Source: JAGVLN01 sp964515755
GTDB taxonomy: Bacteria; Pseudomonadota; Alphaproteobacteria; Rickettsiales; JABSSG01
DNA length: 64,000 nt
Direction: 5' to 3'
NCBI GenBank assembly: GCA_964515755.1
Contig: CAZEVK010000004.1
Location: 1-64,000 of the forward strand
Within the stretch, counting starts at the first letter, position 1, and each line of letters begins with the position of its first letter. Under the pieces are notes generated by a model. The model was not told the DNA's origin. It saw only the letters and a program-made list of their open reading frames with translations, and searched no databases. This document shows positions 8,795 to 18,063 of this stretch, piece by piece. The translations under genes were made by a program, and so were the position numbers.

Positions 8795-9526
8795 TTACTT
8801 ATTCTTGGTAGCCATCATTATATAATTAATATCAAGATTATCCGAAAGGCTCCATTTATTACTAGTAATCGGGCTATAAGAGCAACCTTTTATTTCAATT
8901 ACAGATAAATCATTTTTAAATAAAAATTCAGCAATCTCTGATGGCTTAAGAAATTTACTCCAATCATGTGTACCAACAGGCACCCAACGAAAAATATACT
9001 CAGCTCCAATAATAGCTGCTAAATAGCTTTTAACAGTGCGATTGATTGTTGCCATAAATAAAATACCACCTGGTTTAATCAATTTACATACATTAGACAT
9101 AAAACTGGCTAAATCAGATACATGCTCTACTATTTCCATAGCCATTACTACATCAAATCTTGCCTTCTTTTTAGCTAAATCTTCTACTGCTAAACACTCA
9201 TAATCAATATCTAATCCAGATATTTTAGCATGCGCTTTTGCCACCTTAATTGCTTTATCGCTCGCGTCAATGCCTAAAACTTTACCTCCAAGACGTGCTA
9301 CTGGCTCTGACAAAATACCACCACCGCAACCAACATCAAGAAAACTTAAGCCTGAGAAAGAATTTGCTGTAGTAGGCTTACGAAAATGAGAGAGAGTTTT
9401 ATCTTTAATATATTTAATTCTTATAGGATTTAAAGCATGCAATGTTTTAAAATCCCCTTTTTCATTCCACCATTGATCAGATAAATCAGAAAATTTTTCT
9501 ACTTCCGCTTTATCTACACTTTTCAT
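8795..9526 (-). CDS. ubiG: Ubiquinone biosynthesis O-methyltransferase UbiG
   Basis: This SAM-dependent enzyme performs the O-methylations of ubiquinone synthesis at the inner face of the membrane. The 243 residues show motif I FLDVGCGGGILSEPVARLG with VLGIDAS, motif II FDVVMAMEIVEHV and motif III LIKPGGILFMATINR. The conserved HDWSKFLKPSEI near residue 188 and the N-terminal FSDLSDQWWNEKGDFKTLHALNP are typical UbiG features. AGGAAA precedes the ATG. The upstream DUF2125 gene ends 11 bases away, so the two are probably cotranscribed. Confidence 0.95.
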   Translation of the reverse strand: MKSVDKAEVEKFSDLSDQWWNEKGDFKTLHALNPIRIKYIKDKTLSHFRKPTTANSFSGLSFLDVGCGGGILSEPVARLGGKVLGIDASDKAIKVAKAHAKISGLDIDYECLAVEDLAKKKARFDVVMAMEIVEHVSDLASFMSNVCKLIKPGGILFMATINRTVKSYLAAIIGAEYIFRWVPVGTHDWSKFLKPSEIAEFLFKNDLSVIEIKGCSYSPITSNKWSLSDNLDINYIMMATKNK

Positions 9527-9537
9527 ATATTTCCTAA

Positions 9538-11229
9538 TTATTGCAGAATCGAAAGTAAGTCTTTAACAGGTGCCAATTTTTCTACATGACCTTGTAGTTC
9601 ATTCTGTAATTCCTTTGGTAAAAATTGCTTGATCTTATCAGTAGATTCCTGAATAACTAGATCAGCAAAAAACTTATTCCATAAAAATCCAAATTCTTGA
9701 GAACTATACTGACCAACCGCGGGATAACGACTGTTTATATTTTTTCGCGCTGATATAGTGATATTAATAGAATTTGAAGTAGGCTCGTCTGAAACTTGCT
9801 TAATAAATGACTGAATTTCACCTCTAGAGCGTTGCGAAAGATCAAGTGCAGAGCCACCAATAAAAAATTTATGACCGAGCACAGTGGTAATTCTTTGCGC
9901 ATATCCAAAAACATCATTTAAAATAATACCGTAACCATTAAGAGCAAGTTTCATATTATAAGCCTGCTGCTGATCTTTTTGCTGTAAATCACCTGATAGT
10001 TCTAATGAATAAGGCTCAACCATGAAAGCTAGCTTCTTTACTGTTACATCATAATCTGAACTGTTGCTAGATTTAATTTGTAAATTAACATTATTATGTA
10101 TTTGTCCAAAAGTTTGTAATCTAGGTACATAAGCTGCATATACGCTAGCATTATTCGTGATGAAGGTGTTTTTGATTTCATCAGATATTACTCCAAGAAT
10201 AGAACGGTTACCAACTGATTTTTGAATGCTAGAACCAGTTCTAAAGCTCTGTACATATTGCTTCATCAATTGGTACCATCGATCACTAAAATTACTATCG
10301 CTAGTTAAATTTAGGTTTAGTACCTTGCTATCATTTATTACATCCCCCTTAATATTTACATTCATTACACTATCTTGTAACTGAAGTTTATTTACATCTA
10401 ATCTAAAATTAGAGGCAGAAAGATTGCCATCGTAACTTAAATCCATAAAATAATTTATTTTACCGAGCTGCGATAAATTAAACACTGAAAAATAATTTAT
10501 GACGTTGGGATCAATTGTATTTACAATGCTACTAATTGCATCGGTCTTACTAATATTATGCCATAAACTTAAAGCAGCATTGGTAAAATTAGCATTCACA
10601 ACATTCTGTTTTAAAGAAAGCTTGATAGAGTCCTGATCCTGATAATTTTGAATGTCTAACTGCAACTTATCAGCAGAAAATAGTGACTGATTACCATTTA
10701 TTGTTTTAATACTACATTGAGCAGCTTTAACACTTATTTCCTTAATCAAGTTAAATATTTCTTTAGGGTTATCACTTAAGGCCATAACTCTCTTTAGTCC
10801 TTCACCGTATAACGGTGTTTGATGTAGGGTTATTCTGTATTTAGTATTCTGCGCAGCATCAGCATTGATATTAAATTTATAATCATTAATTGTACCTTTA
10901 ATTGATATACCACCTGTAGAAACTAAATCGATAGATTTAACAAGCCACCCTACTGATAATTGAAAATCACCATTAAATTGCACATCATAAATTGCTTTAA
11001 CATTTTTACTGCTTTCAATAAAACGAAAATGAGGCTTGCTTAACTTAAGAGAAAAATCAAAAGGAAAACCACTTACTTTAACAACATAACCACTATCGAC
11101 TTGTATTTTTTCACTATTTAAGTCGTTTATTGATTCTTTAATCTTGTTTTCGATTACTGTTGCTACTACAAACCATAGCGCACAGTAGATTAAAATAAGA
11201 GCTAAAAAAACAAGAGTTATTTTACGCAT
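9538..11229 (-). CDS. DUF2125 domain periplasmic protein
   Basis: This 563-residue protein has one N-terminal transmembrane or signal segment (about 4-24, LVFLALILIYCALWFVVATVI) followed by a long beta-rich polar region. The block just after the anchor, ending in VKVSGFPFDFSLKLSKPHF, is the characteristic DUF2125 opening known from alphaproteobacteria. The family is predicted periplasmic and may act at the envelope; its function is not established. It lies between icd (60 bases upstream) and ubiG (11 bases downstream) on the same strand. Confidence 0.8.
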   Translation of the reverse strand: MRKITLVFLALILIYCALWFVVATVIENKIKESINDLNSEKIQVDSGYVVKVSGFPFDFSLKLSKPHFRFIESSKNVKAIYDVQFNGDFQLSVGWLVKSIDLVSTGGISIKGTINDYKFNINADAAQNTKYRITLHQTPLYGEGLKRVMALSDNPKEIFNLIKEISVKAAQCSIKTINGNQSLFSADKLQLDIQNYQDQDSIKLSLKQNVVNANFTNAALSLWHNISKTDAISSIVNTIDPNVINYFSVFNLSQLGKINYFMDLSYDGNLSASNFRLDVNKLQLQDSVMNVNIKGDVINDSKVLNLNLTSDSNFSDRWYQLMKQYVQSFRTGSSIQKSVGNRSILGVISDEIKNTFITNNASVYAAYVPRLQTFGQIHNNVNLQIKSSNSSDYDVTVKKLAFMVEPYSLELSGDLQQKDQQQAYNMKLALNGYGIILNDVFGYAQRITTVLGHKFFIGGSALDLSQRSRGEIQSFIKQVSDEPTSNSINITISARKNINSRYPAVGQYSSQEFGFLWNKFFADLVIQESTDKIKQFLPKELQNELQGHVEKLAPVKDLLSILQ

Positions 11230-11289
11230 GATACCAAAATTAATAACATTATCAGTTTAATGATAGCTGGTTATCAGCCATAGTCAATA

Positions 11290-12504
11290 TTAACTATCCT
11301 TATGGAATTGATCTAACACCGCATCCATATAATCGTCAGTTGTTAACCACTTATCTGGACTACCCGACAATAAAGCAAGATCTTTGGTCATTTTTCCTGA
11401 TTCAATCGCTTTAATACAACTATTTTCTAATTTATTAGCAAAATTTACTAAGGCAGTATTATTATCAAATTGACCTCTGTATATTAACCCTCTAGTCCAG
11501 GCAAAAATTGATGCTACCGGATTAGTAGAGGTTTTATTGCCTTTTAGATACTCACGATAATGTCTAGTTACCGTGCCATGCGCTGCCTCTGTTTCAACAG
11601 TTTTACCGTCAGGTGATAATAACACTGATGTCATTAAACCCAAAGACCCAAAACCTTGTGCTACAATATCTGACTGAACATCCCCATCATAATTTTTACA
11701 AGCCCAAACATAACCACCCTCAGACTTAATTGCAAAAGCTACCATATCGTCAATTAAACGATGTTCGTAAGTAAGTTTAGCTGTAGCAAATTTTTCTTTA
11801 AATTCAGTTGAGTAGATTTTTTCAAAAATATCCTTAAATCTACCATCATATTTTTTTAAAATCGTATTTTTAGTAGCAAAATAAAGTGGTTTTTGCTTTA
11901 ATAATGAGTAATTGAAACAAGCTTTAGCAAATGACTCAATTGATTTATCAAAATTATACATCGAAAGTGCAACACCACTAACAGGAAAATCAACTACGTC
12001 TAATTCTTGAACAACACCATCTTGACCATAAAAACTTAATTTTAACTTCCCAGGTTGCTTTATCTCCATCTCAGCGGCTTTATACTGATCACCAAAAGCA
12101 TGACGTGCAACAATTATAGGTTGGTTCCAGCTTTTAACTAGCCGAGGTATATTTTTACAAACTATTGGCTCTCTAAATATCGTTCCGTCTAAAATATTAC
12201 GAATAGTTCCATTTGGCGATGGCCACATTTTTTTTAAACCGAACTCTTGAACACGATTATCATCAGGAGTAATAGTGGCACATTTAATACCGACACCATA
12301 TTGCTTTATAGCATTTGCAGCATCTTTAGTAATTTGATCATCACTCTCATCACGCTTCATTACAGATAAATCATAGTATTTAATATCTATATCTAAAAAA
12401 GGTAAAATAAATTTGGTTTTAATACTTTCCCAAATTATTCTGGTCATCTCATCACCATCAATCTCCACGATTGGATTCGCTACTTTAATTTTCATATTAT
12501 CCAT
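11290..12504 (-). CDS. icd: Isocitrate dehydrogenase (NADP, eukaryote-like type)
   Basis: This enzyme oxidatively decarboxylates isocitrate to 2-oxoglutarate. The 404 residues and the opening KVANPIVEIDGDEMTRIIWE identify the homodimeric subfamily shared with mitochondria and alphaproteobacteria rather than the E. coli type. Substrate-binding SPNGTIRNILDGTIFREPI, catalytic Lys/Tyr regions, CKNYDGDVQSDIVAQGFGSLGLMTS and EAAHGTVTRHYREYLKG are intact. Two Met codons compete as start: ATG at 12504 and ATG at 12495. The second matches the usual family N-terminus, and no clear Shine-Dalgarno decides. It is the second TCA enzyme in the window after acnA. Confidence 0.96.
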   Translation of the reverse strand: MDNMKIKVANPIVEIDGDEMTRIIWESIKTKFILPFLDIDIKYYDLSVMKRDESDDQITKDAANAIKQYGVGIKCATITPDDNRVQEFGLKKMWPSPNGTIRNILDGTIFREPIVCKNIPRLVKSWNQPIIVARHAFGDQYKAAEMEIKQPGKLKLSFYGQDGVVQELDVVDFPVSGVALSMYNFDKSIESFAKACFNYSLLKQKPLYFATKNTILKKYDGRFKDIFEKIYSTEFKEKFATAKLTYEHRLIDDMVAFAIKSEGGYVWACKNYDGDVQSDIVAQGFGSLGLMTSVLLSPDGKTVETEAAHGTVTRHYREYLKGNKTSTNPVASIFAWTRGLIYRGQFDNNTALVNFANKLENSCIKAIESGKMTKDLALLSGSPDKWLTTDDYMDAVLDQFHKDS

Positions 12505-12608
12505 CTATATATTATTAAGAAAACTTACATTAAATTAATTACTAGAAATATACAACTCTAACTCGAAAAACTAAATTTGAATTAAAACACCAAGCTTAAC
12601 ATTTAAAT

Positions 12609-14393
12609 CTAAGTATTTTCTTTTTCACTAAATTTATTTACAAATTTGCTTATGTCTTTGCGGTTATAAGGTTTTGTAAAAAATCCAATAGCTCCCTGCT
12701 GTATAGCTTTAAAGTGATCATCCTTATCCGCACTAGCACTTTGAACAATTACAGGAATATTAGCGAGAGACTCATCAGATCTTATTTTTTTCAACACATC
12801 TAAACCATGCATATCAGGCATCATTAAATCTAGAAATATAAAATCAATTTCACTTGAATGCTTGCTAAGATAATCTAATGCTTCTGCTCCTGTATATGAG
12901 CTAATCATTTCATATCTATCATTCTTTAAAATCATTCGGATTATATTATGGGATAAATCATCATCATCAATCATTAAAGCAGTACCCTTTATTGAATCAG
13001 AAGAATCTTTTGCTATATTAGAGTCTACTTTTATAGAATTAGAATCAGTATCTTTAGTAAGCTGCATAATTTTTAGTCGTGGTAATGTAAAATGAAAAGA
13101 AGATCCTATAATTTTATTTTCAGCCCATATTTTTCCATTATGAGCAGCAATAATTTCCTTACAAATTGATAAACCCAAACCTGTACCACCTGCATAATTT
13201 TTGGTTTTACTACTTTGTACAAAAGGATTAAATATTTCCTCTAACTCTTCTTCTGGTATTCCGATCCCTTCATCTTCAATAACAACTTCTAGATTTTTAC
13301 CTTGAGTTCTTAAAGAAATGATGACTTTACCGGATTTAGTAAATTTGAAAGCATTCCCCATCAAATTGCGTAAAACTTGAGCAATTCTTTCTGGATCCAT
13401 CATCACAGTGCTATCTAATCCCATTTGTATATTGGTTTCAATAACAATATTTTTATATTGATTAAGATAAAGAGATTCACATTCCACAATCATTTCTCTC
13501 AATGATTCTTCAAGACTACTTTCTACCATTCTCATATTCATTCTCCCTGATGTAAATTTTGATAAATCTAAAATACTATTCATTATCATTAGCAAACGCT
13601 TACCTGATTGAGCAACAACTTTCATACTTTTATAGCGTTCATTTTCAGAAGACTCATACCAGTTTTCCAGTAATAATTCTGACAAATTTAATATGCCATT
13701 AATTGGCGTACGTACTTCATGACTTATATTATTTAGAAAGTCAGTTTTTATATTTAAAGCTTTTTCTAACTCTTCTGACTTTTTCATTAATTTAATGTTA
13801 GCTGCTTTTTCTTCCGCCAAAATTTTATTTTGGTATATTTTCCTTTTTTTGTTAGAACAAATCACTAGGTAATATATCGGAGCACTATAACTACCAAATA
13901 TCGCTATCAAATTACTTGGTAAAATTGGATTATCATTAGTAAAATAAAATGCTAGGTATGCTAATAATACACCAGTCAATACAAGAAAAATATAAGCAAC
14001 CCAGTCTACAAAAAACGTTAACGATACTATCCCAACCAATCCATTTATTTGCCATATATTTGATTGTGGGTTTTGAAAAAGCATAAAAAAAAAGAAAAAT
14101 GGTAAAGAATAAATCAGAGTTAAATACCAATATATTGGCAAAAATCTTCTAACTGATTTTGGCCAGAAATCTTTAAGTATTAATCCCAAGCCAAGTGTAG
14201 TAACTATAACTCTCAAAGTTAAATTTTCATAGCCGGTAGGATGCGCTATTATCACGTTGAAGATGTAAAATCCTAAATAACAAACAATAGTTGCATAACC
14301 AAATATAACAAAAAAACTCTCAGATTCTTTGGCATCTTTTAACATACTTTCCCAAAGTTTACTGAACCAATTAGTAATTGTTTTGTTAAGCAT
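12609..14393 (-). CDS. Hybrid sensor histidine kinase with CqsS-like membrane sensor
   Basis: Numbering is from the ATG at 14393, just after the stop of the upstream gene; an upstream TTG (14405) is less likely. An N-terminal domain of about six helices (27-180) carries YENLTLR (55-61), a Pro-rich LPIYWYL and LPFFFFFML (97-105), then a Trp (114). From memory this closely follows the receptor domain of Vibrio CqsS, which has YENLGLR, LPFFFAFMM and a ligand-contacting Trp in the same order. Next come a coiled coil (185-215), HisKA with His225 in NISHEVRTPINGI, HATPase_c (N-box NAFKF, Asn347; DEGIGIP; GGTGLGLSI) and a receiver with Asp522 and Lys574. There is no HPt, so a separate one is needed. 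It probably senses a hydrophobic small molecule. It is cotranscribed with the adenosylhomocysteinase-like gene. Confidence 0.88.
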   Translation of the reverse strand: MLNKTITNWFSKLWESMLKDAKESESFFVIFGYATIVCYLGFYIFNVIIAHPTGYENLTLRVIVTTLGLGLILKDFWPKSVRRFLPIYWYLTLIYSLPFFFFFMLFQNPQSNIWQINGLVGIVSLTFFVDWVAYIFLVLTGVLLAYLAFYFTNDNPILPSNLIAIFGSYSAPIYYLVICSNKKRKIYQNKILAEEKAANIKLMKKSEELEKALNIKTDFLNNISHEVRTPINGILNLSELLLENWYESSENERYKSMKVVAQSGKRLLMIMNSILDLSKFTSGRMNMRMVESSLEESLREMIVECESLYLNQYKNIVIETNIQMGLDSTVMMDPERIAQVLRNLMGNAFKFTKSGKVIISLRTQGKNLEVVIEDEGIGIPEEELEEIFNPFVQSSKTKNYAGGTGLGLSICKEIIAAHNGKIWAENKIIGSSFHFTLPRLKIMQLTKDTDSNSIKVDSNIAKDSSDSIKGTALMIDDDDLSHNIIRMILKNDRYEMISSYTGAEALDYLSKHSSEIDFIFLDLMMPDMHGLDVLKKIRSDESLANIPVIVQSASADKDDHFKAIQQGAIGFFTKPYNRKDISKFVNKFSEKENT

Positions 14394-14397
14394 GTTT

Positions 14398-15561
14398 TTA
14401 TGCAACTAAATTAGATCTATTTAAAGTTCTGCTCATAAAATTATTGTTAAGTTTAATTACCTGACCATCATTTTTACTGTAAAGTACAGCTTCGCAAACC
14501 CCAATAAACAGCATCGCCATAAAAAATTGATACTGTATTAATGGTACGCTACTTCTGCCACCACCACTAAAATTAACTGGAAAACCACAATTTAGTAAAT
14601 ATAATCCATTATAATAAACATCATCGTGTGTATTCCATTTTTTACCAGATAACTGTCTAAATTTTACTCCGTCAAATTCTCTATCAGATGAAGATACGCT
14701 TACTAAAGTGGCTCCTTCTCTTAAAGAGTCATAATAATGGTGACTCATTATTTTATTACCAGTGGCACCAATAATTATATCAAAATTGCTAAAATCAAGA
14801 TGGTCAATTTCACTAAGCTCTTTAGTAGAATCGTAAACTTTTGTATTATGTTGAGAACAATCATTTTTTAGCATTTTACGCACAGCTTTTCCGATTGCAC
14901 CCGAACCAACTACTAAAATATCTTTAGAACTCATAGATGAAATGTTAAGCTTTGCTTCAAGATTATCCGTTATAGCTTTTGCAATTAAAGGAGATTCAAA
15001 TTCTAATTTTGATCTAGATTGAGCCACATCAATCACTGGAAAATTTAATACCATAGCTGCTAATCTCCGATACCCCGATGATGTATATTCAACCCCACAA
15101 ATATTAGTATAATCTTTAGCTAAATATTGAGCTGCAGCAATCAACGCTCCGCCATCATCTAATATAATAATTTTTGCATCTTTAGCAGGTTGCATTCTCT
15201 GTATTTGACTTTGTAAAAAGCTTGTAATCGACTCTTTGAATTGTTGATCAAATGATTTATCAGAATCAAACTCTATGCTTGATTTACAAACAAATATCCC
15301 CTCTTTAATCATGTTTTCCATGGTTTTCTCATCGCTAGAATAACATTTACCTATCAATGCAATATTATTCTCATCTAAACCAAGATTTATCATTGAACGA
15401 ATCATCATATGTGCTGAAGGCAGGATATGGTGGCATGCTATAAGATATGCATTTTTTAGATGATCTCTGGGGAATAAATTTTCACTATATTCTATCGCCG
15501 GTAAAAGCATATGCCCTGAATAATGTACATACTCTTTGCGATCGTAAGAGTTTGGCTTCAT
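14398..15561 (-). CDS. Adenosylhomocysteinase-like protein
   Basis: The 387 residues (ATG at 15561 chosen over an upstream TTG at 15582 because GGTGA precedes it) follow the S-adenosylhomocysteine hydrolase fold. An ACHHILPSA block matches the family CLHMTxxTA (His45). IIILDDGG holds the catalytic Asp (136), and GVEYTSSGYRR aligns with GxEETTTGV (Glu158). The NAD-binding loop VVGSGAIGKAVRK (219-229) and IIGATGNK complete it. Lys185 aligns with the catalytic Lys, but the following Asp-Asn pair reads Glu189-Ser190. The C-terminus (LLNCGFPVNFSGGG) differs from true SahH. The kinase gene follows 4 bases after the stop. It is probably a diverged enzyme or SAM/SAH-type ligand binder; the reaction is unknown. 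Confidence 0.75.
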   Translation of the reverse strand: MKPNSYDRKEYVHYSGHMLLPAIEYSENLFPRDHLKNAYLIACHHILPSAHMMIRSMINLGLDENNIALIGKCYSSDEKTMENMIKEGIFVCKSSIEFDSDKSFDQQFKESITSFLQSQIQRMQPAKDAKIIILDDGGALIAAAQYLAKDYTNICGVEYTSSGYRRLAAMVLNFPVIDVAQSRSKLEFESPLIAKAITDNLEAKLNISSMSSKDILVVGSGAIGKAVRKMLKNDCSQHNTKVYDSTKELSEIDHLDFSNFDIIIGATGNKIMSHHYYDSLREGATLVSVSSSDREFDGVKFRQLSGKKWNTHDDVYYNGLYLLNCGFPVNFSGGGRSSVPLIQYQFFMAMLFIGVCEAVLYSKNDGQVIKLNNNFMSRTLNRSNLVA

Positions 15562-15732
15562 ATAATCACCATCAACTTTCAATTACAAAAACAATAAGTT
15601 AATTTTCATTTCATGTCAATCCTTAACAACACCTAATATATTTTTGTTATTTAGAAGATTTACTCTGTATAAGCGTGAATTTTTGAATCCTTTTAAACGC
15701 AAAACTTAGTTTATTATCACTCATGATAATAT

Positions 15733-17163
15733 TTAACTGTTTTTTATTACTTTCTTTAATCCATGATAGGCTTTTAATGACTCTTCTCTAGATGCTTTGA
15801 GATTCACAATTGGCATTGGATAAGTTTTTCCTAAAGTGATACCAGCTGATTTTAAAATACGCTCATCAGCTTCCCATGGCTGAAATAAAAATTCTCTAGA
15901 TAAATGCTTTAGTTCTGGTATAAAATGACGTGTATATTCACCCTCTGGATCAAATTTTTCTCCTTGAGTAATTGGGTTAAATATCCTGAAATATGGCGCC
16001 GCATCTACTCCAGATCCAGCAACCCACTGCCAACTTGCGCTATTATTTGCAAGATCAGCATCAACTAAGCAGTCCCAAAACCATTCTTGTCCGTAATGCC
16101 AATGCACTAATAAATTTTTTACTAAGAAAGACCCCACAATCATTCTAACCCTGTTGTGCATATAACCAGTTTGCCAAAGTTCACGCATACCAGCATCTAT
16201 AATAGGAAATCCTGTTTTTCCTTTTTGCCATGCTTTTATAAAATTTTTGTCATTTTTCCATGGAAATTGATCAAAACTAGATTGAAAATTTTTTTGTGGT
16301 AATTGAGGAAAATGATAAAGAAGATAATAAGAAAATTCTCGCCAACAAATCTCGCTCAAGAACTGATCTACATCTTTTGAATAAGAGTAATCTATTGCTT
16401 TCTTAGCTTGTGCACCATACCAAACTTGATTAGGCGAAATTTCTCCAAAATGTAAATGTGGAGATAGCTTAGAAGTATTCTTCTTTGCAGGATAATTCCT
16501 ACCATCTTTATAATTTAACAAATCGTTTTCTAAAAATTCTTGAAATTTTTTCTGTGCGCTAACTTCACCCACATCCCAGTAATTTTCCATTTTTTTATAC
16601 CAATTTTTGTCTGGTAATAATTTAAATTCATCTAGTTTTTGGCTCGAAACTTTTAGTAAAGAAAGCTTTTGAGGTTTTGGCAATATTTCTCTAGGTTTAG
16701 AAGCACGTAAGCAACCATTACGATAAAACGGGGTATAAACTTTATAAAAGCTTTTATCACTTTTTAATATTTTCCATGGCTCCCATAGCAAAGATCCATT
16801 AAAGCTTTTACACTCAACCTCTAAAGTTTTTTTTATTTCCGTATCAGCTTTAATCCTCCAAGGCTCATAACATCTATTCCAATAAACAGCACCTATGTCA
16901 TTTTCATTAATAAGATTCTTAAGTATAATTTTTGAATCACCCATATAAAAATTAAGTTTATTGTCTAAAGATCTGTCCAGACTCTTTAGAGAATTATACA
17001 ACCACCATTTACTAGCACCGCCCATTTTACCAGCATTTGCAATCTCATCATCTAATATATAAATTGGAAGTACCAAACCATTTTTAGCAGCTTCAAAAAG
17101 ACCAGGATTATCCGATAATCTTAAATCTTGTCTAAACCAAAAAATAGTAATTTTATTAGTCAT
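15733..17163 (-). CDS. phrB: Deoxyribodipyrimidine photolyase
   Basis: This enzyme repairs cyclobutane pyrimidine dimers with visible light and FADH-. The 476 residues match class I photolyases. The N-terminal antenna domain starts ITIFWFRQDLRLSDNPGL. The FAD domain contains KLSPHLHFGEISPNQVW, FLSEICWREFSYYLL, FPIIDAGMRELWQTGYMHNRVRM and LVDADLANNSASWQWVAGSGVDAAPYFRIFNP, with the electron-transfer tryptophans in place. The gene stands alone and is intact, which is notable in an intracellular organism. Confidence 0.96.
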   Translation of the reverse strand: MTNKITIFWFRQDLRLSDNPGLFEAAKNGLVLPIYILDDEIANAGKMGGASKWWLYNSLKSLDRSLDNKLNFYMGDSKIILKNLINENDIGAVYWNRCYEPWRIKADTEIKKTLEVECKSFNGSLLWEPWKILKSDKSFYKVYTPFYRNGCLRASKPREILPKPQKLSLLKVSSQKLDEFKLLPDKNWYKKMENYWDVGEVSAQKKFQEFLENDLLNYKDGRNYPAKKNTSKLSPHLHFGEISPNQVWYGAQAKKAIDYSYSKDVDQFLSEICWREFSYYLLYHFPQLPQKNFQSSFDQFPWKNDKNFIKAWQKGKTGFPIIDAGMRELWQTGYMHNRVRMIVGSFLVKNLLVHWHYGQEWFWDCLVDADLANNSASWQWVAGSGVDAAPYFRIFNPITQGEKFDPEGEYTRHFIPELKHLSREFLFQPWEADERILKSAGITLGKTYPMPIVNLKASREESLKAYHGLKKVIKNS

Positions 17164-17382
17164 TTTGTTCTTGAGATAAAAGTATATTCTATATACATAC
17201 CACTAAATTTTTATAAAGGTCAAATTTTGTATGATTTAAAAACTTTTGATTTAAGCATTATGATATTTCACAACAATACTAAAACTTTTGTGAAGTTAAC
17301 CCTGCTGAATTTGCAAACCGTTTTATATAATGAAAATGATTATCAAGTAAAGTAGTTAAATATGAATACCAAAACTAATCAT

Positions 17383-18063
17383 TTAGAAATCTATATCATG
17401 AGTTGAATTATACATATCGCCCGCAATACAGATCATAGTATTGTTACTATCTTTTATTGGTAAAGACTGTAAAGATATTATATTAGTATCATCAGCTCCA
17501 ATATAATTCTGAATAATCTCATGAGCATTGTGAGAAACTTGATCAATAATATTTTCTATCCATTTACCAGCATTGTCTCCAATGTTATCAGCTCCAATGT
17601 AATTCTGAATAATCTCATATATAGCCTTTGTAGCTGTAAGTGCTGATAGGACTTTATGAACTCTATCATCAAGGTTTATGTACTTTCTTGCCAGCGCCAA
17701 AAGTGGGCCTGCTTGCCATACCAATATTCCTATTTTAAAAATATCTTCTCCCGCATCACCTATATTAGGAAGCTTAAAGATTGATTTAGTCTCATTATTA
17801 ACTTCACCCTTAATTAAATATTCAACCTGATCTCCTATATATTCCGCTGGTCCAGACACTACAAACCAAGAAGCACTTATAGCAGCAAAACGCAATGTTA
17901 TACTACTTTGAATCATATATGCACCGGTTATAGCGCTTAGTTTTATTGAATCCTCACATACATCATCAACATGATGATAAAAGAAATTTTTAGAAGTGTT
18001 AAAAGCATCACCTATAGAAATAGCTATCTGATTAAAGGGATTTTTTACAATATTTGATCTCAT
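17383..18063 (-). CDS. Orphan protein with an internal repeat
   Basis: I do not recognise this 226-residue protein. It has hydrophobic stretches around residues 44-70 and 108-124 and no clear signal peptide. A 10-residue unit EIIQNYIGAD occurs twice, 32 residues apart, separated by a Gly/Asn-rich spacer. The repeat is also visible in the DNA (17491-17618). AT content and codon use look like the neighbours. It stands alone between photolyase and a 508-base gene-free stretch, so it may be lineage specific. Confidence 0.55.
   Translation of the reverse strand: MRSNIVKNPFNQIAISIGDAFNTSKNFFYHHVDDVCEDSIKLSAITGAYMIQSSITLRFAAISASWFVVSGPAEYIGDQVEYLIKGEVNNETKSIFKLPNIGDAGEDIFKIGILVWQAGPLLALARKYINLDDRVHKVLSALTATKAIYEIIQNYIGADNIGDNAGKWIENIIDQVSHNAHEIIQNYIGADDTNIISLQSLPIKDSNNTMICIAGDMYNSTHDIDF
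17491..17618. repeat. Two 32-bp direct copies, 96-bp period
   Basis: The 32-base segments at 17491-17522 and 17587-17618 differ at one base only. The 96-base period equals 32 codons, so the duplication keeps the reading frame of the orphan gene at 17383-18063. The near identity suggests a recent event or gene conversion. Confidence 0.85.

Noticed and set aside
17128..17355. 75-codon plus-strand frame across the photolyase start
   Set aside because: It overlaps the photolyase gene, has no family resemblance, and its composition looks like AT-rich noncoding DNA.
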